Source: Acidobacteriaceae bacterium KBS 83 (GTDB lineage: Bacteria > Acidobacteriota > Terriglobia > Terriglobales > Acidobacteriaceae). From it: a DNA stretch of 64,000 bases. The stretch spans positions 124,001 through 188,000 of the forward strand of contig KB906737.1 of NCBI GenBank assembly GCA_000381585.1. The letters run 5' to 3'. A model generated the notes under the pieces. That model searched no databases. It had not been told where the DNA came from and saw only the letters and a program-made list of their open reading frames with translations. A program made the position numbers and the translations under genes. Positions within the stretch are counted from its first letter, which is position 1, and each line of letters begins with the position of its first letter. This document shows positions 1 to 7,747 of the stretch, piece by piece.

Positions 1-50
1 CGGTACTTCTCCCCGTTGGCCCCATGTTTCAGATCGTAGGTCGCTGCCAT
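1..50 (-). CDS. 5' end of an unidentified leftward gene (partial)
   Basis: An ATG on the minus strand at position 50 is preceded by AAAGGAG with a 6-base spacer, a near-ideal ribosome binding site. It opens a frame (MAATYDLKHGANGEKY) that runs off the left edge. Only 16 residues are visible, too few to name a family. It is divergent from the Mla-type operon beginning at 186, so the 135 bases between would hold both promoters. The call rests on the start codon and Shine-Dalgarno alone. Confidence 0.5.
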   Translation of the reverse strand, partial: MAATYDLKHGANGEKY

Positions 51-185
51 ATCGGGCTCCTTTCGGGTCCCACCGCGAAGAATGCCACACGATCGTACAC
101 CGCCGGGTTCCCCCTGCAAACGAATGTTTGCATTGATCCATCTCGCTCTGCGGTTCGTATTCCCGTCTGCCGTTACAATTCCCCC

Positions 186-965
186 ATGCCCTTCGCTACG
201 CTGGACAGCTTTGCCAGGAAAAGCGTCCGCTCCGTACAGGACTACGCAATCCTCTCCGGCCGCGCGATCTCAAACCTCTTCCGGCAACCCCGTTACGTCA
301 GCGACATCTTTACCCAGGCCGACATCATTGGCGTGGGCTCCATCCCGATTGTGATCCTCACGGGCTTCTTCACCGGCGCGGTGCTCGCACTGCAGTCGGC
401 CGCTTCGCTGGCCACCTTCGGCGCCACAGCGCTCACTGGCACGCTTGTCTCGCTCTCGATGATCAAAGAGCTCGGCCCGGTGCTCACCTCGCTGATGATC
501 TCCGGACGAAACGCATCCGGTATGGCATCGGAGCTGGGTTCGATGGTAGTGACCGAACAGATCGACGCGATGCGCGCGTTGGGCACGGACCCGATGAAGA
601 AGCTGGTAGTGCCTCGCATGGTGGCCACCGTGATCATGAACTTTTTCCTGACCATCATCTCGGACACAGTCGGGATATTGGGCGGGGCGTGGGTGGCCGT
701 CCAGTTGCTGGGCCAGAGCGGCTCGCAGTACTTCCATAACGCATACCAGTCCTTACGATACCCTGACGTTTTCCAGGGCCTTGTCAAGCCGGTCTTCTTC
801 GGTTTCGTCATCGCCTCGGTAGGCTGTTACTTCGGCATGTCCACGCGCGGCGGCACGCAGGGCGTCGGCCGGTCCACGACACAGGCCGTTGTTGTGGCGT
901 CGGTCCTCATCATCATCATCGATTTTCTGATCAGCCAGTTCATGATCGGTATTTTCGGACGCTGA
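186..965 (+). CDS. MlaE-type ABC transporter permease
   Basis: Integral membrane permease of the MlaE family, which with an ATPase and an MCE-domain protein moves phospholipids between the inner and outer membranes. The 259-residue product has hydrophobic segments at about 48-75, 80-100, 150-175, 200-220 and 232-256. It carries the family signature EQIDAMRALGTDP (about 124-136) after a GRNASGMASELG stretch. The frame is open further upstream, but the ATG at 186 gives the usual family length and N-terminus. The ATPase gene begins 4 bases after the stop, so the two are an operon. No MCE-domain (MlaD) gene follows in the window. The mlaE name is withheld because Mla-, Tgd- and Yrb-type systems cannot be separated here. 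Confidence 0.9.
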   Translation: MPFATLDSFARKSVRSVQDYAILSGRAISNLFRQPRYVSDIFTQADIIGVGSIPIVILTGFFTGAVLALQSAASLATFGATALTGTLVSLSMIKELGPVLTSLMISGRNASGMASELGSMVVTEQIDAMRALGTDPMKKLVVPRMVATVIMNFFLTIISDTVGILGGAWVAVQLLGQSGSQYFHNAYQSLRYPDVFQGLVKPVFFGFVIASVGCYFGMSTRGGTQGVGRSTTQAVVVASVLIIIIDFLISQFMIGIFGR

Positions 966-969
966 ACCG

Positions 970-1809
970 ATGCCCACTGCCCTCCAGGAAAACGCAACCA
1001 GCCGCTTTCAGCCGAAAGAGGGCGAGCTGCCCGTTGTCTTCGAGGATGTCTCGATCGCCTTTGATCAGAATGAGGTTCTCAAAGACATCTCGTTTCAGGT
1101 GAAGCACGGCGAGACACGCCTGCTGCTGGGACCGGCGGGCGGCGGCAAAAGTGTGCTGCTGAAGCTGGCAAACGGACTCCTCCGTCCGGACAGCGGGCGC
1201 ATCTTCATCTTCGGCCACGAGATCACCGCGATGCACGAGAACGAGATCTTCGAATTGCGCTCGTCGGTCGGCATGGTCTTTCAGGAGGGCGCGCTCTTCG
1301 ACTCCATGAACATTCGCGATAACGTCGGCTTTCAGTTAATGGAGCACCATGTCCCCGATGACGAAGTCGACAGCCGTGTAGAAGAAGCCCTGAAGTTCGT
1401 GGAACTGGATAAGACGATGGAGAAGTTTCCGTCGCAGCTCTCCGGCGGCATGCGGCGCCGCGTCGCCATTGCGCGCGCCATCATCGCCAAGCCCAGCCTG
1501 CTGCTCTACGATTCACCTACAGGCGGCCTCGACCCCATTACATCAACCAACATCATCGCGTTGACCATGAAGCAGCGCGACGTCTATCACACCAGTTCCA
1601 TCCTGATTACGCACCGTCTGCAGGACGCCTTCCTGTTGGCCACCCACTACTTCGACCGGGACAAGAACACAATGGTGGCGCTACCCAGCGGCGAGGCCGA
1701 CCGCGATACCAGCTTCATGGTCTTGCACGAAGGCCGGCTGGTATTCGACGGATCGACGCACGACCTCGTCCACTCGGACGACCCATTCCTGAAGGAATAT
1801 CTCTCCTAG
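970..1809 (+). CDS. MlaF-type ABC transporter ATP-binding protein
   Basis: ATPase partner of the preceding permease, acting at the cytoplasmic face. Walker A is GPAGGGKS (54-61), the Q-loop lies in MVFQEG (about 103-108), the signature is LSGGM (157-161) followed by RRRVAIARAI, and the H-loop histidine is at 215. The Walker B segment reads LLLYDSPTGGLDP: the aspartate (181) is present, but the position normally held by the catalytic glutamate is serine 182. The product is 279 residues. It may be a slow ATPase, or may use another base. Next downstream is a convergent lactonase gene, so the operon visible here is two genes. Confidence 0.9.
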   Translation: MPTALQENATSRFQPKEGELPVVFEDVSIAFDQNEVLKDISFQVKHGETRLLLGPAGGGKSVLLKLANGLLRPDSGRIFIFGHEITAMHENEIFELRSSVGMVFQEGALFDSMNIRDNVGFQLMEHHVPDDEVDSRVEEALKFVELDKTMEKFPSQLSGGMRRRVAIARAIIAKPSLLLYDSPTGGLDPITSTNIIALTMKQRDVYHTSSILITHRLQDAFLLATHYFDRDKNTMVALPSGEADRDTSFMVLHEGRLVFDGSTHDLVHSDDPFLKEYLS

Positions 1810-1824
1810 TTCTTTCCGGCGGCA

Positions 1825-3006
1825 CTAAGCGAAGAGCACGGCAACCGGCGCGCCCACGTGATAGCTCCGGTCTGTTGCGGTCAGCTTGCCGCTGTGCGTA
1901 TCGCGCGCGAAGACCGCGACGTTCTGCGTGTCCTGATTGGAGACCACGAGCCACTTCTCTGAAGGATCGAGCGTGAAGTCACGCGGATTCTTGCCTCCGG
2001 ATCCGATCCGCTGCACAAAGTGCAACGATCCGCTTGCCGCCTCAATGGCGAAGACAACGATCACATCTTCCCCCCGGTTGGAGGCATAGAGAAATCGGCC
2101 TGTGCGATCGATCGCCAGCTCTGCGGCATCGCTCTGCCCCTTGTACGCAGAGTCGCGAAGCGGCACCTGCGAATGCCATGTCAAGGTGCCGGCCTTCGCG
2201 TTCCACCCCAGCGCGTCTACCGTCGATGTGAGCTCGTTGATGGAATAGACCCATCTGCCGTTCGGATGAAAGTGCGTGTGACGCGGTCCCGAGCCTGGCT
2301 TCGCCTGCCAGGGAGCTCCGGTCTCCTTGAGTTCAGCCGTATTCGGATCCACGTGAAAGATCCAGATGTGGTCGGTGCCGAGATCGCATACAAGCAGGAA
2401 CCGCTCGTCGCTGGAAAGCTCTGTGCAGTGAAGATGCGGCCCCTTTTGCCGTTCTTTGTTTGGGCCACTGCCGTGCGCAGCGAAGACCGTGACAGGCCCT
2501 TTCAGCCCCTGCGGCGTGATGCGAAACGAAGCGAGGGTACCGTTGTTGTAGTTCGCGACAAATGCGGCCCGCCCGGCGCGATTGACCGTGATGTAGCAGG
2601 GGCCGGCACCACCCGAGGGCACGAGGTTCTGCTCTGTGAGCTTGCCACTCGCCGGGTCACGCCGGAATGCGGTGACAGAACCACCCTTGCCACCGTGCGG
2701 TTGCGGATAATCCTCACCTTCATTCACCGCGTACAGCGCATCCCGTTTTGGCGGGATCGCGAGAAACGAAGGGTCCGCTGACTTCGCCGCAAGCTGGAGC
2801 GAACTGGCCACGCCCTTGCCTGCGTCCCACTCCGCCGAGTAGATACCGTCTGCCTTGCCGGCCACCCCCACATCGTGCGTGTAGGTGCCAACATAAAGTC
2901 GAGCCCCGTGGCCATTATGCTGGCCAAACGATGACCGGATGAGGTAAGGAGCGAATGGAACCAGTGGGGCAGCAGACAGAACAACGCGACGAGAGATGCG
3001 AGCCAT
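1825..3006 (-). CDS. Secreted lactonase-family seven-bladed beta-propeller protein
   Basis: Member of the lactonase/YbhE-like propeller family (the fold of 6-phosphogluconolactonase Pgl). The N-terminus MARISRRVVLSA followed by a hydrophobic run looks like a twin-arginine signal, so the mature protein is probably periplasmic. Family motifs include YVGTYT near the N-terminus, GGAGPCYITVNRAGR and HCTELSSDERFLLVCDLGTD mid-protein, and SGPRHTHFHPNGR. The length (about 393 residues) fits the family. An ATG three codons upstream (3015) is an alternative start. A periplasmic location makes a role in the pentose phosphate route unlikely; the substrate is unknown. Confidence 0.8.
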   Translation of the reverse strand: MARISRRVVLSAAPLVPFAPYLIRSSFGQHNGHGARLYVGTYTHDVGVAGKADGIYSAEWDAGKGVASSLQLAAKSADPSFLAIPPKRDALYAVNEGEDYPQPHGGKGGSVTAFRRDPASGKLTEQNLVPSGGAGPCYITVNRAGRAAFVANYNNGTLASFRITPQGLKGPVTVFAAHGSGPNKERQKGPHLHCTELSSDERFLLVCDLGTDHIWIFHVDPNTAELKETGAPWQAKPGSGPRHTHFHPNGRWVYSINELTSTVDALGWNAKAGTLTWHSQVPLRDSAYKGQSDAAELAIDRTGRFLYASNRGEDVIVVFAIEAASGSLHFVQRIGSGGKNPRDFTLDPSEKWLVVSNQDTQNVAVFARDTHSGKLTATDRSYHVGAPVAVLFA

Positions 3007-3111
3007 GCCGCCCATGCTAACTCAGACGCGCCTTCCCTAATTGCAGGCTCTTCGATTTACACGGCAAGCTCCGGAGTGTCGGGCCGCCCCCGCACGCCAT
3101 ACTCTCTAGCC

Positions 3112-3807
3112 ATGTTGACCAAAACCAATCCTGCAATCCTCTACTTCGGCACGCCCGTGGTGCTCGTCAGCTCGCTGAACACGGACGGTAGCGCGAATCT
3201 GGCGCCGATGTCGTCCGCATGGTGGCTGGGCTGGCGCTGCATGCTTGGCTTCGGCGCACGCTCCGCGACGCCGCAGAACATCCTGCGTACCGGTGAGTGC
3301 GTGCTGAACCTGCCGTCAGCGGCAATGGCGCCTGCCGTCGACCGTCTCGCACTCACCACGGCCAGCGATCCCGTGCCCGAATCCAAACAGAAACGCGGAT
3401 ATCGCCACGAGGAGCACAAGTTCGCGCGCGCAAACCTCACGCCGGTTCCGTCTGAAGTGGTAGCGCCGCCCCGCGCGCTGGAATGTCCAATCCAGCTGGA
3501 GGCGCGACTCGCTGGTTCGCATCAGATAGGGGAAGACAATGTCGCAATTCGCGGCAAGCTTATCGCCCTTGAGGTCGAGATTGTTCGCGTGCATGCTGAT
3601 AGCTCGTTGCTGGTGTCGGGTGCGCCAGACCGCATCGATCCAGACCAATGGCGTCCCCTCATCATGAGCTTTCAGCAGTTCTATGGCCTTACGCCGCGAC
3701 TGCAGAAATCGACGCTGGCCACGATTCCAGAATCTGCCTACAAGATGCAGCCCGTACCTCTGGTCGAAGAGACGGTGAAATGCGGATTGGTGAATGCGGA
3801 CCAATGA
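3112..3807 (+). CDS. Flavin reductase-like (FMN-binding) protein
   Basis: Resembles the flavin reductase/FMN-binding split-barrel family. The N-terminal stretch PVVLVSSLNTDGSANLAPMS is the typical first strand pair and phosphate-contact region, followed by ARSATPQNILRTGECVLNLP. The product from the ATG at 3112 is 231 residues. A GTG 12 codons upstream (3076) is in frame, but the extra residues do not look like family sequence. It may reduce or bind flavin; the partner enzyme is not evident nearby. It lies 35 bases before the SIMPL-domain gene on the same strand, so co-transcription is possible. Confidence 0.75.
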   Translation: MLTKTNPAILYFGTPVVLVSSLNTDGSANLAPMSSAWWLGWRCMLGFGARSATPQNILRTGECVLNLPSAAMAPAVDRLALTTASDPVPESKQKRGYRHEEHKFARANLTPVPSEVVAPPRALECPIQLEARLAGSHQIGEDNVAIRGKLIALEVEIVRVHADSSLLVSGAPDRIDPDQWRPLIMSFQQFYGLTPRLQKSTLATIPESAYKMQPVPLVEETVKCGLVNADQ

Positions 3808-3842
3808 GTCACGCTTCAGCCGGATAGGGTAAAGTGCCAAGC

Positions 3843-4598
3843 ATGAACCCCAGCCCGAATCACAAACAACCTGCCATGCTCTCGGCGCTGCTTCTCTTCT
3901 CGCTAGCTCTGCTGCCTGGCAGGTCTGCTCTCGCGCAGCAAGGAAACGAGTTGACGCTGCCGGTCAATGCCGGCATCGTCGCCACAAGTGCCACCGCGCA
4001 TCGCCGCATTCCGAACACTGTTGCAGATATCTCCGTCGGAATTCAGACGCAGGGCTCAGACGCGGCCACTGTGTCGCGTGACCTCGCTGAGCGCTCACAG
4101 ACATTGTTGAGTTGGCTGCGCGGACAGGGTGCCGAGCGGCTGGCTACGGACCAGATCTCCTTTCAACCGCAGACGCATGAAGAAAAGAACGGCCAGCAGA
4201 AGATCGTCGGCTACACGGGCACGACCTCTGTAAGCTTTCGCACTACTCCGGAGAAGGCCGGCGCAATCCTTTCCGGAGTCCTCGACCATGGTGCGAACAC
4301 CATCCAGCAGACCAGCTACGGCCCTAAGGAGGAAGAAGCAGACACGGTCCGCAAAGAGCTGGCGCAGGAGGCGACCCGCACCGCTGTGGCGCAAGGAACC
4401 GCTGTGGCGGACTCCGCCGGAACGCACGTGATTGGTGTGCGCGAAGTGAACGTCGAGGGAGGCGGCATCATCCGGCCCATGCCCATGATGCGCATGTCCG
4501 CCATGGAAATGAAGGCGCCGACCCCGCCCATGGATACACAGGCAGGCGAGCAGGATATCTCGGTAACCGTTTCGGTAAGGCTCACCGTCAGCCGCTGA
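3843..4598 (+). CDS. Secreted SIMPL-domain (DUF541) protein
   Basis: Periplasmic protein of the SIMPL/DUF541 family. The first 30 or so residues are a signal peptide ending at SALAQQG. The body has the family pattern: IPNTVADISVGIQTQG, paired alternation, then GYTGTTSVSFRTTPEKAGAIL and a C-terminal helix with KELAQEATRTAVAQG. Length is 251 residues from the ATG at 3843; a GTG at 3834 is also possible. Family members are linked loosely to stress tolerance, with no defined reaction. It ends 6 bases from the stop of the convergent metallo-hydrolase gene. Confidence 0.8.
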   Translation: MNPSPNHKQPAMLSALLLFSLALLPGRSALAQQGNELTLPVNAGIVATSATAHRRIPNTVADISVGIQTQGSDAATVSRDLAERSQTLLSWLRGQGAERLATDQISFQPQTHEEKNGQQKIVGYTGTTSVSFRTTPEKAGAILSGVLDHGANTIQQTSYGPKEEEADTVRKELAQEATRTAVAQGTAVADSAGTHVIGVREVNVEGGGIIRPMPMMRMSAMEMKAPTPPMDTQAGEQDISVTVSVRLTVSR

Positions 4599-4604
4599 TC
4601 GCCT

Positions 4605-5369
4605 TCACCCAATTACGACCGGCTCGCCCGCTTCGAGCCAGATCAGCCGATCGCTCATTCCGGCATTGGCAAACGCCTGCTCGATGACCTCGCGTCCTTC
4701 CGTGAAGTGCGCCCATCCTTCGTAATGAATGGGCACAATGCGCGCATCTGTTGCCACGCGGGCGAAAGCCACCGCGTCCTCCGCAGTCATCGTTAGTGGC
4801 TCTGGCCCAGCCTGCTCTACCCGCGCCGCCCCTAGGTGCAGCACAGCAATATGCGGATGAGATCGTTCGACGACCTCGCGGACCCCCTCGTAGAGCACGG
4901 TGTCACCCGAGACGTAGATCCCGCCGAAAGCATCCAGCAGAAAACCGACGACGGCCACGGAGGCGCGCTCAGGCGGCCCGTGCCGTGCTGGTGTTGCCGT
5001 AATGCGCATTGTTCTATTGTGCTGTCCCTCGATCTCCGCAGTCTGCCAAGGCGCCAGGCCAAAGGCGTTGCCGCCAAGCGCAATCGAGCCCTCGACCGTC
5101 GTGACAACGCGCGTCGCCTTCTTCAGCATCGCCTCGCCGGCTGTATCTAAATTGTCCGCATGCTGATGATGACTCAGCAGCACCGCGTCAATGTGCCCCA
5201 GCGCAGAGGCGGGGATGGCGGGCCCGGTCAGCTTGTGCAGAGTGGATGTCCGCACATAGCTTCCCCCGGCATCATCGAACGTCGGGTCGGTCAGCAGCCG
5301 CATCCCCGCCGCATCGATCAGCACCGTGGGACCGCCGATGTAAGTCATGCTCAGAGACGGCTCGCTCAT
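4605..5369 (-). CDS. UlaG-like metallo-beta-lactamase-fold hydrolase
   Basis: A 254-residue protein of the metallo-beta-lactamase fold, closest in layout to the UlaG/YycJ-type zinc-dependent hydrolases. The N-terminus MTYIGGPTVLIDAAGMRLL is the typical first hairpin. The metal site reads SHHQHADNLD (a HxHxD motif, with Asn in place of the last His of HxHxDH), followed by PARHGP, SGDT and PIHYEGW. It lacks a signal peptide and is probably cytosolic. The substrate is unknown. It is divergent from the YdeI-like gene at 5441. Confidence 0.78.
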   Translation of the reverse strand: MSEPSLSMTYIGGPTVLIDAAGMRLLTDPTFDDAGGSYVRTSTLHKLTGPAIPASALGHIDAVLLSHHQHADNLDTAGEAMLKKATRVVTTVEGSIALGGNAFGLAPWQTAEIEGQHNRTMRITATPARHGPPERASVAVVGFLLDAFGGIYVSGDTVLYEGVREVVERSHPHIAVLHLGAARVEQAGPEPLTMTAEDAVAFARVATDARIVPIHYEGWAHFTEGREVIEQAFANAGMSDRLIWLEAGEPVVIG

Positions 5370-5440
5370 CTCACACCCTCTTCTCTCAAAGATGCTTCAT
5401 CGCAGTTCAACGATGCAGGGCGCATGCTACGCTTGCCCGC

Positions 5441-6136
5441 ATGAGCACGCGGCAACGCTTCCGTTCCCTGCTGAAGCCGGACGGCACCAACCTCAAGTGG
5501 GTCATCGCGCAGGTGCCTTTCTCTCCCGCAAAGGTGTGGAAGACGCGTCAGGGCATGCGTGTCAAGGGAACCATCAACGGCTTTGCTTTCCGCACCTCGC
5601 TCTTCGGATCGGCGGAAAAAGGGTACGTGGTGCTGGTAAACAAGACCATGCAGAAGGGCGCCCAGGCCTACGCAGGAGAGATGGCCGAGTTCACAGTGGA
5701 GCCCGATCTCGAAGAACGCAAAGCAACCGTGCCGCCCGAGTTGGCCAAGCTGCTGAAGCAAGACCGCGCGGTCGCGCGATGGTTCGCAGCACTCAGCTAC
5801 TCGTATCGCAAGGCCTTCTGTGATCTCGTAAACCAGCCGAAAAGCACGGAAGCAAGGCGGCGGCGCGCTGAGCAGTTGGCCGAACAAATGATGCTGGCAA
5901 TGGAGGGCGAGCACACGCTGCCTCCTATTTTGCAAGTAACCTTCCGGCGCACGCCGGGGGCCCAAGCCGCCTGGGAGGCGATGACACCCGTGCAGCGCCG
6001 CGCGCAGTTGCTTGGCATCTTCTACTACCAGAGCCCGGAAGCGCGGGAACGGCGCGCGCAAAAAGCCGTGGAAGAAGCCCTGCGCCTTCTGAAAGCCAAG
6101 TCCGGGAAGAATGCAGATTCGTTACGGGACCGGTGA
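5441..6136 (+). CDS. YdeI/OmdA-like DUF1905 protein
   Basis: A 231-residue soluble protein with an N-terminal DUF1905-type small barrel (about 20-90, including RVKGTINGFAF and a Gly/Lys-rich strand) and a C-terminal YdeI/OmpD-associated helical region (about 95-150, PPELAKLLKQDRAVARWFAA then YRKAFCDLV). The frame is open 65 codons upstream, but that part overlaps the divergent gene's start; the ATG at 5441 is the sensible start. The last 15 bases overlap the 3' end of the convergent WYL regulator gene. The biochemical role of the family is undefined. Confidence 0.78.
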   Translation: MSTRQRFRSLLKPDGTNLKWVIAQVPFSPAKVWKTRQGMRVKGTINGFAFRTSLFGSAEKGYVVLVNKTMQKGAQAYAGEMAEFTVEPDLEERKATVPPELAKLLKQDRAVARWFAALSYSYRKAFCDLVNQPKSTEARRRRAEQLAEQMMLAMEGEHTLPPILQVTFRRTPGAQAAWEAMTPVQRRAQLLGIFYYQSPEARERRAQKAVEEALRLLKAKSGKNADSLRDR

Positions 6137-7138
6137 CGTATCCTCTTCCCTCGATTGCCGGCCGCGCTCCGCCACCTCTGCCATGATCATCGCCTCCCCT
6201 GCGACGCGGGCGAGCAGCGCGGCGGGCTCCAGCACCCGCGCGCGAACTCCCATTCCCAGCGCCACAAACAGCGCCTGCTCTTCGCTCTCAAAATCAACAT
6301 CCATCGCGATCCATCCCGCCGGAGCATCCTTTGAGACCGGTGTTGCTGACGGTGTTGCAACACACCAGCGAATCAGCGATTCCGCGGCCTGCGGAGACAA
6401 AAGCAGCGTAGCTTTGTAGCGTCGCCGCTGGGCTTCCAGTTCGCTGACGGACTTTTTCCAGTGCTTTGCCAGATCGAAACGCGCAGGCCGCTGGAATGCG
6501 ATAGCTAGTGGCGTAACAGCGCGCATACGTGAGACGCGGTATGTCCGCATGCCGCGTGGCGTACGCGCCACCAGATACCAGCTCATGCCCTTCACAACCA
6601 GCCCGAGAGGATCCACCACTCGCGGTCCCCCCTCGCCATCGGCGCGCGTGTAGTCAAAGCTCAGCCGGCAATCGCGTGCCACCGCATCCTGCACCGCCGG
6701 CAACATGGACAGGTCCTCGCTCACCGGCCGCCAATCGTTCGCATCCACATGCAGTCGCTCGCGCATTGCGATCGCCTGTTCCCGCATGCTGCCCGGCAAT
6801 GACGCCATCAGCTTGCCCAGCGCCCGCTCCGCTGCCGCTGCCAGTCGTGGTTCGCTGAGTGCTCGCGGCTGGGCCATCAGCAACGCACGCAGTTCGGCGG
6901 CGTCGAGCCCCGGGACTTGCGTCCGCCAGCCCTTCTCCAGCTGCCAGCCGCCCTGGGCACCCCGAAGCGCCGTGACCGGTACGCCCGCAGCGCTCAGCGC
7001 CTCCATATCGCGATGCATGGTTCTTTGGGAGACCTCGAGACGCTCAGCTAGGGCGCGGCCTGTCATGCGGCCATGGGCCTGCAGCAGAAGAAGCGCGGAG
7101 AGCAGCCGGTCGGATTTCAGGGTCCCACCTCGTTTCAC
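6122..7138 (-). CDS. YafY-family WYL-domain transcriptional regulator
   Basis: A 338-residue DNA-binding regulator. The N-terminal helix-turn-helix (about 8-65: LKSDRLLSALLLLQAHGRMT, ALAERLEVSQRTMHRDMEAL) is of the HTH_11/DeoR type and is followed by GVPVTALRGAQGGWQL. The middle holds a WYL domain (about 140-220, including DPLGLVVKGMSWYLVARTPR and RTYRVSRM) and a WCX tail. Such proteins often sense a small ligand or nucleic acid through WYL. It is divergent from a dinB-like gene, and a strong palindrome lies between them, which suggests it controls both. Confidence 0.88.
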   Translation of the reverse strand: MKRGGTLKSDRLLSALLLLQAHGRMTGRALAERLEVSQRTMHRDMEALSAAGVPVTALRGAQGGWQLEKGWRTQVPGLDAAELRALLMAQPRALSEPRLAAAAERALGKLMASLPGSMREQAIAMRERLHVDANDWRPVSEDLSMLPAVQDAVARDCRLSFDYTRADGEGGPRVVDPLGLVVKGMSWYLVARTPRGMRTYRVSRMRAVTPLAIAFQRPARFDLAKHWKKSVSELEAQRRRYKATLLLSPQAAESLIRWCVATPSATPVSKDAPAGWIAMDVDFESEEQALFVALGMGVRARVLEPAALLARVAGEAMIMAEVAERGRQSREEDTSPVP

Positions 7139-7156
7139 CTCGAATTCTTTTTTTAA

Positions 7157-7177
7157 TTATGCCATTCTCTGTCATAA
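7157..7177. promoter_or_regulatory. Palindromic operator candidate between the WYL regulator and dinB-like genes
   Basis: Two 8-bp arms, TTATGCCA and TGTCATAA, form an inverted repeat with one mismatch around a 5-base spacer. It sits in the AT-rich 90-bp divergent intergenic region, 18 bases from the regulator start and 51 from the dinB-like start. Position and symmetry fit a binding site for the dimeric WYL regulator. This is inferred from sequence only. Confidence 0.65.
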
Positions 7178-7228
7178 ATGATTTTCTACCATTTCTTCTG
7201 TAAACAAGACGCTTCGGAGGAAAGACAC

Positions 7229-7735
7229 ATGGAACTCAAGGATTACTTCCTGATGCAGCTGGAGCAGGAGACCACGCTGACCCGCAAGGTGATCGAGCGC
7301 GTGCCTGAGGGGAACAACGACTGGAAGCCTCACCAGAAGTCAATGGCGCTCGGGTATCTGGCTGCGCTCGTTGCCACGATGCCGGGCTGGGTGGCATTCA
7401 TGATCGAGAGCGATCAATTGGACTTTGAAAACCCAGCCAGCGACAAGTTCCGCACCCGCGCGGTAGAGACGCGTGCTGAGCTCCTGCAACTGTTGGCCGA
7501 CGGCTCGGCCAAGGCGAAGCGTGCCCTGGAAGGCACCGACGAGAAGCACCTGCATGACCGCTGGCGGCTGGTCTCCGGCACTCGTGTCCTTTCAGAGGGC
7601 GCGCGCTACGCCATGATCTCCGACGCAGTGTTCAGCCACTTGGCCCACCACCGCGGACAGTTGACCGTGTATCTGCGGCTGAATGAAGCCGCAGTGCCGG
7701 CCCTGTATGGGCCATCTGCCGACGAGAAAATCTAA
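7229..7735 (+). CDS. DinB-family protein
   Basis: A 168-residue four-helix-bundle protein of the DinB/DfsB superfamily. Visible features are LKDYFLMQLEQETTLTRKVI at the N-terminus and the C-terminal metal-site helix SHLAHHRGQLTVYLRLN (H-x3-HH pattern typical of the family). The ATG at 7229 has CGGAGG eight bases upstream; the 17 codons of open frame before it overlap the operator candidate and are rejected. Some family members are metal-dependent thiol transferases acting with bacillithiol or mycothiol, so a detoxification role is possible. It is divergent from, and probably regulated by, the WYL regulator. Confidence 0.85.
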   Translation: MELKDYFLMQLEQETTLTRKVIERVPEGNNDWKPHQKSMALGYLAALVATMPGWVAFMIESDQLDFENPASDKFRTRAVETRAELLQLLADGSAKAKRALEGTDEKHLHDRWRLVSGTRVLSEGARYAMISDAVFSHLAHHRGQLTVYLRLNEAAVPALYGPSADEKI

Positions 7736-7747
7736 GCGGGCGCCAAC

